Of a stretch of DNA of 37,448 bases, positions 18,187 through 25,871 are shown piece by piece. Below the pieces are notes generated by a model that worked only from the letters and a program-made list of their open reading frames with translations, was not told where the DNA came from and made no database searches. Source of the DNA: Chthoniobacterales bacterium. Its GTDB lineage: Bacteria > Verrucomicrobiota > Verrucomicrobiia > Chthoniobacterales > UBA6821. Position 1 is the stretch's first letter. Each line of letters opens with the position of its first letter. The translations under genes and the position numbers were made by a program. The stretch is taken from contig JAIEQF010000041.1 in the NCBI GenBank assembly GCA_019747895.1, forward strand, positions 1-37,448, written 5' to 3'.

Positions 18187-20374
18187 CTTCTGTATCTATT
18201 CTCATATCATTATAAACATGAGGCAATTTAGAAAGCCTCCAAACAATGGAATTCTTGAGCTGATAATTGCCTGCTTGTAGAGCTCTTTTGGCTTCTGCTT
18301 CTAGTCTCTCCTTTAAACTGCTTGTATAAAAAAATCTTTCATTGTTTCTTAACATAGCACTTTTAGGAGAAATCTCATACCCATCTATCTTCTCACCTTC
18401 AAGCACTCTTTGAGCAGCATCAGCATAATCCTCTGCTATCCTATCATCTGCTAATATTGCTGCTGCATCTTGAGGAGATGGCTCTGTTTTTCTTTTTCGA
18501 TAAGCAGCAATGGCATAAAGTTCGCCAGCTTGCCTTAATTTTAGTGATTCAGGGTTGTCTATTGGCATAAGACTTCCAAAAGGACCAACTTTTTCTAGAA
18601 AATGATTATTAGCTTCAAACGCGCTCCGCATCAACAAGATAACTGATTTCAAGTGATAAGAAGTCACATCTGGGTTGGCTTGATCTCGTACTACCCTGCT
18701 TAATTCCATCATAGCTGATCGAACTCTTCCCACGCCTACAAAACCTAGTATTTTTTCTCTGAGAAATTCTTGGCAATCAAGCAAACGGATATTATCGCCT
18801 GGGGAGCGAAATAACTTCCTTGCTTTGTTCAGGGCCTCTGGAATCTCTAGAAATGTTACCTCACTAAAATCAGCTCTATAATCATCAATAAAATTATTCG
18901 CTATATTTAAAAATGAATAACCACTCTTTATTGTACCTTGTGCAAAAATTTTTCTATTCCTTAAATCATCATCCGGAGAGTAGCACGAAGTAACCATATC
19001 CATGCTCAAAAACAGAGCCATGAATTGCAACCTTGTGTTGAGCTCATCTAGCTTAGAGCCATCACAACCTTGTTGCTTCTCTAGTTTTGTTAATTTTTGT
19101 GACACTCTCTGAAACTTAAAAGCAATCTTTTCACAAAAAAAACGGAAAATATTTTTTTCTAATTCTAGTTTAGCTTCTTCTAACGAGCTTCCTTCTTGAA
19201 TAATAATGTAAGATTCATTTTCATCGATGAGTTGCTTCACAGCATTGTAATCAATCCCCACTTCTTCCATTCCATCCGCTCCATATAGTCTCTTAAGAGG
19301 ATCGAAACCCGGCATCATGCTCTCTTTGATACGAACTTCGACATCTGAAGTAGACAACCATTCTACCATGGATGGGAGGCCTAAAACTTTTTCTGCTCTT
19401 TGGTTCGGTTGTTTCGTTGTCAGTAGAAACTCTTTTTGAATGACTTTTAATCTATCTAATAAATTTTCTCTGTTTTGATAATTTTCTTTTACCTTCGAGA
19501 TTGCTGTTGATTTATCTATTGTTCCTAAGCTAACAATCCATTCCAAATTTTTGATTTTATCAAGAACTGCTGATTGGCCTTGATTTGAAGTGGCTTTTTT
19601 AAACTCTTCCAACAGCTTTGTCGCTTTAGGATCAGGAGAAGAAAAAAAGTTGAACAGCGATCCAAAAAGAGAAAGAGGATGAGCAATTGGCTGAATCTTT
19701 GCTGCAGTCTCTTCTGCTAGTTTCAAAGGCTCTTTCTTTTTTCTTGCTTCATCAACAAGATAATTAATGCGATGGACACTTTCAATATCTCTGAGCTGTT
19801 GTTTCAAATATTCCTCTCTTTTTGCATAGGCTTTTGCCCTTAATGAGCCTGCATCCATAGCGTTCCCTTGAAATTCTAAATCTCTAGCCCTTGCCAAGTC
19901 CTCTTCAAAAGGCCCTCTCACATCTTCAGGAAGAGTTGAAATGAGATCTTTTTTAAATGCCAATAATTGATCGCAGGAAAGAGAGGCTGCTTTTTGATCT
20001 ACAATCTCTGCAGCAATAGTGGGATAATCTCTTCCTACTCTTTCTAATGTTTTTCTTAATCGTTCTGCAGCACTCTCTCCAGGCACATTCTCAAGGGATT
20101 GAACAGGAACTCCGGCGAAACCACCACTCGGTTGGCCTTCCTCTTCTTTCATTTCATGCGGTCCAGCGCCGGCTCCTACGACTAATCTTTCTTCAAAAGC
20201 ACTGGATGTATCTCTTACAGTATATCCATTTTTATTTTCTGGAATAGTAAAGCTATGAATTTCCTTTTTTCCTGGCACTACTTTTGCCCTCATCGGCCAA
20301 GCAGAAAGAGACGTTTGAAGGAGAAGCAAAAATAGAAATAAGTAGAATAGTCTGGAGACAGTAAAAGTTTTCAC
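18176..20374 (-). CDS. large exported alpha-helical protein of unknown function
   Basis: The 732-aa product starts at GTG (20374). The GTG start is needed to include a clear signal peptide: a basic head, a long Leu/Phe-rich core (LFYLFLFLLLLQTSLSA, about residues 9-25) and a cleavage site after LSA. The mature protein is rich in Glu, Lys, Leu and Ala and looks largely alpha-helical, with a Gly/Pro-rich linker near residues 67-95. No catalytic motif or known domain was recognised. It lies alone between sulfotransferase-like genes and murI, followed by a coupled small gene. Lineage-specific secreted proteins of this kind are frequent in PVC bacteria. No Shine-Dalgarno motif precedes the start. 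Confidence 0.75.
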   Translation of the reverse strand: MKTFTVSRLFYLFLFLLLLQTSLSAWPMRAKVVPGKKEIHSFTIPENKNGYTVRDTSSAFEERLVVGAGAGPHEMKEEEGQPSGGFAGVPVQSLENVPGESAAERLRKTLERVGRDYPTIAAEIVDQKAASLSCDQLLAFKKDLISTLPEDVRGPFEEDLARARDLEFQGNAMDAGSLRAKAYAKREEYLKQQLRDIESVHRINYLVDEARKKKEPLKLAEETAAKIQPIAHPLSLFGSLFNFFSSPDPKATKLLEEFKKATSNQGQSAVLDKIKNLEWIVSLGTIDKSTAISKVKENYQNRENLLDRLKVIQKEFLLTTKQPNQRAEKVLGLPSMVEWLSTSDVEVRIKESMMPGFDPLKRLYGADGMEEVGIDYNAVKQLIDENESYIIIQEGSSLEEAKLELEKNIFRFFCEKIAFKFQRVSQKLTKLEKQQGCDGSKLDELNTRLQFMALFLSMDMVTSCYSPDDDLRNRKIFAQGTIKSGYSFLNIANNFIDDYRADFSEVTFLEIPEALNKARKLFRSPGDNIRLLDCQEFLREKILGFVGVGRVRSAMMELSRVVRDQANPDVTSYHLKSVILLMRSAFEANNHFLEKVGPFGSLMPIDNPESLKLRQAGELYAIAAYRKRKTEPSPQDAAAILADDRIAEDYADAAQRVLEGEKIDGYEISPKSAMLRNNERFFYTSSLKERLEAEAKRALQAGNYQLKNSIVWRLSKLPHVYNDMRIDTEDEW

Positions 20375-20783
20375 GCTGAAAACCTAAGCTATTCTTATCG
20401 CTATTCAAGTTATAACTTGAGATAAACTCGTGCCGTCAATTAATCCGGATATTCATGGTGATTCCTTGCAAGGCGCCGTGAAATACGATTTAACAGTTTC
20501 ACTTCATCTGCAATACTGTTCTCGATGTAATTTCCCAATAGATATTTGCCATCACCAACAAACTAATTCAACATTAGCAACAATAACTCTCTATTTTATC
20601 ATCATTTTTTGTTTCCGTTCATCTCTTTGGATAACAAAGAAGTTTGCTTCGCTTGAGCCTGTTAGAAACTCTAAAGAGGAATAATTTCGCAGAGAGAACT
20701 TGGTTGGCAGAGTGAATGGATCCAAAACTTTTACCCATCGCGGAACACAACAATGTCAATCACCATTTTTGATCAGCAATATC
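20375..20783. other. 409-bp divergent intergenic region
   Basis: This gap separates the minus-strand exported-protein gene from plus-strand murI and must hold both promoters. It contains a perfect 16-bp palindrome (20405-20420), a copy of TTAATCCGGAT near 20440 shared with the opposite flank of the exported-protein gene, and the small palindrome CCTTGCAAGG near 20464. The plus-strand open frame at 20430-20684 is not convincing as a gene. Confidence 0.5.
20405..20420. promoter_or_regulatory. perfect 16-bp palindrome, possible operator
   Basis: TCAAGTTATAACTTGA is fully symmetrical and lies 30 bp upstream of the GTG start of the exported-protein gene. Its size and A/T-rich centre suit a dimeric repressor site. 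No regulator is encoded nearby, so this is inference. Confidence 0.4.
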
Positions 20784-21623
20784 ATGAACAGCAACACTCT
20801 TCCTTCTTCAAACTCCCTTCTTCAACCTTCTGCTCCTATTGGCGTCTTCGATTCAGGCATTGGAGGATTAACAGTGGTTGCAGCGTTACAAAAGCTGTTA
20901 CCTCACGAAAATATTCTCTATATAGGTGATACGGCACGCGTCCCCTACGGTGGAAAAAGCCAGGAAACAGTAATGCGCTACAGCCAAGAAATTGTTGATT
21001 TACTATTACAACGTGGATCAAAATTAGCAGTGGCAGCTTGCAACACAGCATCAGCATTAGCTGTTCCCACATTAAAAAATTTTTATGCCATTCCGCTGCA
21101 CGGTGTCATTGAATCAGGCGCTGCTGCTGCTATAAAAACAACGCGCTCTGGCAAGATTGGTGTTATCGGCACCAAAGCAACCATTAGAAGCAACGCCTAT
21201 CATCAAGCCATTGATGTTCTCGACCCGCATCTCACGATCATCTCTCAAGCATGTCCATTGCTTGTACCGTTGATTGAAGAAGGATGGATCGAAGATGAAA
21301 TCACCGATTCCATTTTGCATCGTTATCTCGATCCAATCTTATCACAAGGAATCGATACTCTTGTCCTCGGCTGCACTCATTATCCGCTGCTCAAAAAACG
21401 AATCGCAACCATCGTTGGTCCTGAGATCACCTTGGTTGATTCAGCAGAAAATTGTGCCCTCGACATTAAGTCTCTCTTGGCAGAAAAAAATTTAGCAACA
21501 ACAAACAAGGACAAAGGAAATCTTAACATTATTCTCACGGATCGCTCTGAAGGCTTCTTGAACCTGGCTGCAGAGCGGCTTCATCTCATCGCAGATTCTT
21601 TGGAAACGATCTCGTTTCATTAA
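20784..21623 (+). CDS. murI: glutamate racemase
   Basis: MurI interconverts L- and D-glutamate for peptidoglycan. The 279-aa product begins MNSNTLPSSN; the family core starts at IGVFDSGIGGLTV (about residues 19-31). Both catalytic cysteines are present: Cys86 in AACNTASA and Cys197 in LGCTHYP. The substrate-binding GDTARVPYGGKS is at about 48-59. An in-frame TTG at 20700 would add 28 residues unlike the family and is rejected. The gene is convergent with the second sulfotransferase-like gene, and their 3' ends overlap by 38 bp. Confidence 0.96.
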   Translation: MNSNTLPSSNSLLQPSAPIGVFDSGIGGLTVVAALQKLLPHENILYIGDTARVPYGGKSQETVMRYSQEIVDLLLQRGSKLAVAACNTASALAVPTLKNFYAIPLHGVIESGAAAAIKTTRSGKIGVIGTKATIRSNAYHQAIDVLDPHLTIISQACPLLVPLIEEGWIEDEITDSILHRYLDPILSQGIDTLVLGCTHYPLLKKRIATIVGPEITLVDSAENCALDIKSLLAEKNLATTNKDKGNLNIILTDRSEGFLNLAAERLHLIADSLETISFH

Positions 21624-22563
21624 TTTTATTGCGGTACACAAGAACTGCGGCTTGCAATAACAGAATCGTTTGTTCGTTTTTTTCCGTCATCATCAAAAGC
21701 GGCTCAACAGCTGCAACAGCAGCTTTCCACTGTTCAAAAAAAGGTTGGGGCTGATCACAAGAAATCTGATCTCGAGCTACCAAAAGAAGCTGTTTATAAA
21801 TTTCTAAAGCTAGTTCTTGATCATGAGTTAAAATATTTTTTGGAGTCTCATGTTTTCCAAAGTGACACAATGCTAGATCGATGAAATCAGCGCTATATTT
21901 TTTCAGCAAATCTTCTTGAACCTCCAAATTAAAAGCAGTGGCTATCCGTTTGATTTGAACAGCTGGTTGTTTTAAGAGCTCATTGTAGTCAACGACAATC
22001 CGCTCTTCTCCCGCTGTGCTCTCAAGACACCCCGCAAAAAAAGAAATCCATGCCCATAAAAATTTTGCATCGTGAGTATTGATCGGTTCACAAGCAGTCC
22101 CAAAGGCCTTCATTGAACCAATGGTGCTGAGCGGATGCCTTAGAGAAATAACAAAAGAAACTGCCAGATTGTATGTTTTAAAAACTCTTTTCCAAAAAGG
22201 AAGCAAAATAGAAAAACGAGGATCCTTGAGCCCAAGTGGCTGCGACAACACGGAAAGTTTTGACAATAATAAATCGGCTCCCTGTTTTAAAAATCCCTTC
22301 TTACATAAAAAATCAACCTCTTTTTCAGAAAGCGGAAGAATGCTCCGCCAGCGATTCTCCAAAGGCTCTAAGGCGCCTATCAAGCGCATATTGAAATCAT
22401 GAATTTCTAAATCCTCCCAATATCCTTTTTCATTAAAAGAATTAAAAGGTGAGTGCGCCTGGTCTACGATCGACACCCCCATCGCCTCAAGCCCCTTTGT
22501 GACGGCGCTTGTTCCACTCCTACGAACTCCAAGAACGATGATGATGCGTTGATGATTCTTCAT
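21586..22563 (-). CDS. sulfotransferase-like P-loop protein, copy 2
   Basis: This 325-aa product begins MKNHQRIIIVLGVRRSGTSA and aligns with copy 1 (16627-17688) over its whole catalytic part. Shared blocks include the P-loop at residues 12-20, KGYWEDLEIH, KDPRFSILLPFWKR, a SLRHPLSTIGSM equivalent of the 3'-phosphate site, and EERIVVDYNELLKQP. I judge the pair to be well over half identical by eye. A longer start 11 codons upstream exists, but the paralog supports MKNH. The gene lies antisense to and overlaps the end of murI. Duplicates around tRNA-Arg, the exported protein and murI suggest a local duplication followed by insertion or rearrangement. Confidence 0.75.
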   Translation of the reverse strand: MKNHQRIIIVLGVRRSGTSAVTKGLEAMGVSIVDQAHSPFNSFNEKGYWEDLEIHDFNMRLIGALEPLENRWRSILPLSEKEVDFLCKKGFLKQGADLLLSKLSVLSQPLGLKDPRFSILLPFWKRVFKTYNLAVSFVISLRHPLSTIGSMKAFGTACEPINTHDAKFLWAWISFFAGCLESTAGEERIVVDYNELLKQPAVQIKRIATAFNLEVQEDLLKKYSADFIDLALCHFGKHETPKNILTHDQELALEIYKQLLLVARDQISCDQPQPFFEQWKAAVAAVEPLLMMTEKNEQTILLLQAAVLVYRNKINETRSFPKNLR

Positions 22564-22926
22564 GAGATAAAGACTCTCTTTATACCCCGACAGCATTTCG
22601 CTCTAACAGTAATAGCAGATCCAAATATAGTCAAATTACTTAGAAATTACAGGGAAGAACGCAGGAATTTTTAGAAAAGGTCAGGCCGAAGACCGAGCGC
22701 TATCTAAACGATAACGTGACGTGATGAGAACGCAGTCTTTTCCTAAAAAGGACAAGTCAGTTGCTTGTAAGTTCTAAGTAATTTGACTATAAATAGCAAA
22801 CTGCGTTGGAAATTCGCTGAGGTGGATGAAGTACAAGGAACCTCGGAGCGCAGGAGCTGAGCGTATATGTAATATGTGAGGCGACGAGCACCGGAGTGAC
22901 GCCGTAGTTCGCCGCCTCAGTAAAAT
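22564..22926. other. 363-bp intergenic region made mostly of repeat elements
   Basis: No gene is seen between the second sulfotransferase-like gene and pnp. The region is filled by MITE copy 1 (22626-22791) and a second, different palindromic element (22810-22928) that reaches the pnp stop codon. Confidence 0.8.
22626..22791. mobile_element. MITE copy 1 (166 bp, 25-bp terminal inverted repeats)
   Basis: The element begins TATAGTCAAATTACTTAG and ends with the inverted complement. The 25-bp terminal repeats differ at one position in this copy. It is 166 bp long and matches copy 2 (25606-25771) at all but five positions by direct comparison. It has no open frame. The ends are 5'-TA...TA-3', compatible with TA target duplication as in IS630/Tc1-mariner elements, so it is probably mobilised in trans. 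Confidence 0.88.
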
Positions 22927-22928
22927 TT
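22810..22928. repeat. second palindromic element at the pnp 3' end
   Basis: The outer imperfect inverted repeats at 22810-22825 and 22912-22928 pair as AAATT..CTGAGG.GG. Inside lies a 10-of-11 stem (22877-22887 with 22909-22919) that would form a strong G/C-rich hairpin after pnp. The right end overlaps the pnp TAA. It may be the pnp terminator, or another small repeat element inserted at the stop codon. Confidence 0.55.
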
Positions 22929-25062
22929 ACAACGTAGTTTGAGCTGCTGCCTGATCCCGGTCTTTCAGTGCCGCCTTGCGGCTGAGTTTCACGCGACCTT
23001 TGTCGTCAACGCCGATGCATTTGACCCAGATGAGTTCTCCTGTCTTAACGATATCTTCAACTTTGTTGACACGCATGTCAGCAAGTTCTGAAATATGACA
23101 GAGTCCATCTTTGCCAGGAAGCACTTCAACGAAGCAACCAAACTCTTTAATAGAAACAACGGTTCCTTGATAAAGCTCACCAATGGAAATTTCCTTGGTC
23201 ATTCCTTGAATAATTTCTTTCGCACGACGGAGACTCTCACCATTGCTGGAGTAAATGTTCACGGTACCATCATCTTCGATGTTAATCTCAGCGCCGGTTT
23301 CAGCAACAATTCCTTTGATCGTCTTACCACCAGGTCCGATGAGAAGACCAATCTTATCAACAGGAATCTTTAGACTCTCAATGCGAGGCGCATACTGACT
23401 CATCTCGCCGCGAGCAGCTGGGAGCGTCGTTGCCATGTGTTGCAAAATGAGATCCCGATTATGACGAGCGTCAGCAATAGCTTCTGCCATCAATTCATGA
23501 CTGATACCAGCGAGCTTGAGATCGAGTTGGAAACCAGTCACACCTTCGGAAGTTCCACAAAGCTTGAAATCCATATCACCAAAGTGATCTTCGGATCCGA
23601 TAATGTCGGTCAGCATCGCATAACGAGCGATTTTTCCAGCATCGTTATTTTCGGTAACAAGTCCGACAGAAATTCCAGCGACGGGGCGCTTGAGAGGAAC
23701 ACCTGCATCCAGCAAGGCAAGAACACCACCGCAAACAGAAGCCATCGATGTGGAACCGTTGGATTCCATGACTTCACTGGTGATACGAATCGCATAAGGA
23801 AAGTCTGCTTGTGATGGAAGCACTGGGAAAATCGAGCGCTCTGCAAGAGCACCATGCCCTACTTCGCGACGGCTTTTTCCACCAAAACGACCTGTCTCAC
23901 CAACACTAAATGGAGGGAAGTTGTAATGGAGCAAGAACCGTTTGGTGTTTTCACCACCACCGTAAGCGTCGATCGTTTGACCTTCATCGACTGTTCCAAG
24001 CGTCACCAAAGCGAGTGCTTGCGTCTCTCCACGTTGGAAGAGAGCCGATCCGTGTGTGCGAGGAAGCACACTGGTTTCACTGGAAAGAACACGGAGTTCT
24101 TTCAAACCACGACCATCACATCTCTTTTGACGATCCAGGATGCTAACACGAAATGCTTTTTTCTGGAGATAATCAAATGCTTGAGAAATTTCAAAAGAAG
24201 TCGCTGCTGGAAATTTTTCAAGAACAGCCACACGAACTTCTTCTTTCAAGGCTCCTACTGCTTTTCCACGAGCTACTTTGCCTGAAGTGTAAAGAGCACC
24301 TTCGATGCGATCGCCAGCAACTTGGTAAGCTACTTCCAAAAGAGCATCGCTCACATTCATGAGCGGCACTTCTCGTTTTTGTTTTCCAACCTTAGCAACA
24401 AGCTCTTGTTGAGCCGCAATAAGAAGAAGGACACTTTCGCGAGCCACATCAAGAGCCTTGATAAATTCAGCCTCAGGAAGCTCATTAGCAGAGCCCTCAA
24501 TCATGATGACTTGTTCGCCATCACCAACGTAAACGAGATCAAGATCGCTCTGCTCCCGCTCGGCATGAGTTGGATTGATGACAAACTCACCACCAACACG
24601 TCCTACACGCACTGCTCCGATCGGACCAGCAAAAGGAATATCGGAAACAGCTAAAGCGGCCGATGCACCATTGATGCTCAAAATATCAGGATCATTTTCT
24701 CCATCAGCACTGAGCAAGATACTGATGATTTGAGTGTCGTAAAGATAGCCTTTTGGAAAAAGAGGACGCAGAGGACGATCGATCATCCGGCTGGTGAGAA
24801 TTTCTTTTTCGCTCGGAGCACCTTCGCGCTTGAAGTAACCGCCAGGAATTTTTCCAACAGCAGCAGCTTTTTCTTTATAGTCAACGGTGAGAGGGAAAAA
24901 ATCTTGCCCCTCTTTCATGGTGGTAGCACTGACCGCGCTGGTCATGACAACGGTGTCAGCAGAGCTAACAACGACAGCACCGTCAGCAAGTTTGGCAATT
25001 TTGCCAGATTCAAAAGTAATGGGTGAACGACCGACATTTGCGGTCACAGTATAAAAAGACAT
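22927..25062 (-). CDS. pnp: polyribonucleotide nucleotidyltransferase (PNPase)
   Basis: PNPase degrades RNA phosphorolytically from the 3' end and belongs to the RNA degradosome. The 711-aa product has two RNase PH-like domains (about residues 1-220 and 300-540) joined by the helical domain. A KH domain follows with IGPGGKTIKGI near residue 562, and then an S1 domain (about 620-690). Length and domain order are normal. The protein ends in a short tail after the S1 domain. It follows rpsO on the same strand, the usual arrangement, with a 202-bp structured gap. The gene pair is flanked by two MITE copies. Confidence 0.98.
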   Translation of the reverse strand: MSFYTVTANVGRSPITFESGKIAKLADGAVVVSSADTVVMTSAVSATTMKEGQDFFPLTVDYKEKAAAVGKIPGGYFKREGAPSEKEILTSRMIDRPLRPLFPKGYLYDTQIISILLSADGENDPDILSINGASAALAVSDIPFAGPIGAVRVGRVGGEFVINPTHAEREQSDLDLVYVGDGEQVIMIEGSANELPEAEFIKALDVARESVLLLIAAQQELVAKVGKQKREVPLMNVSDALLEVAYQVAGDRIEGALYTSGKVARGKAVGALKEEVRVAVLEKFPAATSFEISQAFDYLQKKAFRVSILDRQKRCDGRGLKELRVLSSETSVLPRTHGSALFQRGETQALALVTLGTVDEGQTIDAYGGGENTKRFLLHYNFPPFSVGETGRFGGKSRREVGHGALAERSIFPVLPSQADFPYAIRITSEVMESNGSTSMASVCGGVLALLDAGVPLKRPVAGISVGLVTENNDAGKIARYAMLTDIIGSEDHFGDMDFKLCGTSEGVTGFQLDLKLAGISHELMAEAIADARHNRDLILQHMATTLPAARGEMSQYAPRIESLKIPVDKIGLLIGPGGKTIKGIVAETGAEINIEDDGTVNIYSSNGESLRRAKEIIQGMTKEISIGELYQGTVVSIKEFGCFVEVLPGKDGLCHISELADMRVNKVEDIVKTGELIWVKCIGVDDKGRVKLSRKAALKDRDQAAAQTTL

Positions 25063-25072
25063 AGTATTTAGT

Positions 25073-25091
25073 GGCGTTGTTAAACAACGCC
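25073..25091 (-). promoter_or_regulatory. near-perfect palindrome in the pnp leader
   Basis: GGCGTTGT and ACAACGCC pair around a TAA loop, 10 bp before the pnp ATG. In E. coli, pnp is autoregulated through a leader hairpin cut by RNase III. A similar role here is possible but unproven. Confidence 0.45.
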
Positions 25092-25092
25092 T

Positions 25093-25120
25093 TAATGGGT
25101 AAAAGGTAAAGAGTAAAGGG
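25093..25120 (-). repeat. heptamer array A4, in the pnp leader
   Basis: Four 7-bp units read on the minus strand as CCCTTTA, CTCTTTA, CCTTTTA and CCCATTA. It points toward pnp and is separated from the start codon by the palindrome at 25073-25091. Confidence 0.7.
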
Positions 25121-25133
25121 TCCTGAGACTTAA

Positions 25134-25159
25134 TTTTCTAAGTAATTTTTCTTAGAAAA
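25134..25159 (-). promoter_or_regulatory. 9-bp stem hairpin in the rpsO-pnp gap
   Basis: TTTTCTAAG and CTTAGAAAA pair perfectly around an 8-nt loop. The segment TTCTAAGTAATTT in it also occurs in the MITE terminal repeat, so it could be a relic of an element. With the stem AGTTCGTA/TACGAACT at 25208-25232, it makes the rpsO-pnp gap highly structured, which suits processing between the two genes. Confidence 0.45.
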
Positions 25160-25264
25160 AGAGAGCACTAGAAGGGAATGGAGTTTTCTCGAGCGATACT
25201 GCTCTAAAGTTCGTAGAATTTTTTTACGAACTAACTACCATCAAAAACTAGCATTGTTCTAACT

Positions 25265-25522
25265 TTACTTACGTAAGTTGAGTTTTTGAAGCAGCGCTTG
25301 ATAGCGTTCGTTCGCAGTGCGCTTGACATAATCAAGCAAACGACGGCGTTGAGCCACGAGTGCCAATAATCCACGGCGCGAAGAATGGTCTTTTGCATGA
25401 CCTTTCAAATGCTCCGTGAGAATAGCAATACGTTGGGTTAAGTTAATAATTTGAACATCGGCGCTACCGGTGTCCTTTTCGTGCAGCCGAAGTGCTGCGG
25501 TTTCTGTATCAGTTATCGTCAT
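25265..25522 (-). CDS. rpsO: 30S ribosomal protein S15
   Basis: S15 binds the central domain of 16S rRNA early in assembly. The 85-aa product starts [20 protein letters not shown]; an in-frame ATG 16 codons upstream makes the protein too long for the family (usually about 89 aa). Diagnostic features are the DTGSADVQI helix, the [20 protein letters not shown]-binding segment and the closing NLRK. It is transcribed before pnp. MITE copy 2 lies about 80 bp upstream of its start and may influence its promoter. Confidence 0.96.
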   Translation of the reverse strand: MTITDTETAALRLHEKDTGSADVQIINLTQRIAILTEHLKGHAKDHSSRRGLLALVAQRRRLLDYVKRTANERYQALLQKLNLRK

Positions 25523-25605
25523 ATTATTTTTGTAGTCGGGAACTATCGCACAGAACGACTCACTTGACAAGAAGAAAGAATAAAAAGACTGAAGGCTATC
25601 TTAGT

Positions 25606-25771
25606 TATAGTCAAATTACTTAGAAATTACAGGGAAGAACGCAGGAATTTTTAGAAAAGGCCAGGCCGAAGACCCAGCGCTATCTAAACGATAACGTGAC
25701 GGGATGAGAACGCAGTCTTTTCCTAAAAAGGACAAGTCAATTGCTTGTAATTTCTAAGTAATTTGACTATA
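25606..25771. mobile_element. MITE copy 2 (166 bp, perfect 25-bp terminal inverted repeats)
   Basis: Same element, same length and same orientation as copy 1. The terminal inverted repeats are a perfect 25-bp match in this copy. Only five internal or terminal substitutions separate the copies, which indicates recent spread. Together the two copies bracket rpsO-pnp as direct repeats. Confidence 0.9.
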
Positions 25772-25790
25772 AAAACAAAGAAACGACTTT

Positions 25791-25818
25791 TTGAATCCAC
25801 TGTTTATTGTGTTAGCAT
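25791..25818 (+). promoter_or_regulatory. candidate valS promoter
   Basis: TTGAAT (25791-25796) and TAGCAT (25813-25818) are separated by 16 bp, four of six matches each to the sigma-70 boxes. The surrounding ~38 bp is nearly identical to a segment at 32972-33009. Transcription would start near 25825. Confidence 0.4.
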
Positions 25819-25852
25819 ATTAACCTTTAAACTTTGCTTTTTTAGTCTTCCA

Positions 25853-25868
25853 CCTTTAGCCTTCAGCC
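25853..25868 (+). repeat. heptamer array A5, upstream of valS
   Basis: Units CCTTTAG and CCTTCAG followed by CCG end three bases before the valS ATG. It is the shortest of the arrays, with a looser CCTTTAA unit at 25824. Confidence 0.65.
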
Positions 25869-25871
25869 GTT

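Larger units (their letters stand above)
25571..25871. other. 301-bp divergent region between rpsO and valS
   Basis: This region holds MITE copy 2, a promoter-like segment for valS shared with 32972-33014, and heptamer array A5. No gene is seen. Confidence 0.7.

Noticed and set aside
20430-20684. 84-codon plus-strand frame upstream of murI
   Set aside because: No start signal or recognisable composition; it lies in a divergent regulatory gap and has no paralog in the window.
20700-20783. TTG-started extension of MurI
   Set aside because: It adds 28 residues outside the family core; an ATG at 20784 fits better.
22626-25771. CRISPR-like repeat pair
   Set aside because: Only two copies lie 3 kb apart with genes between them, and the terminal inverted repeats fit a MITE.
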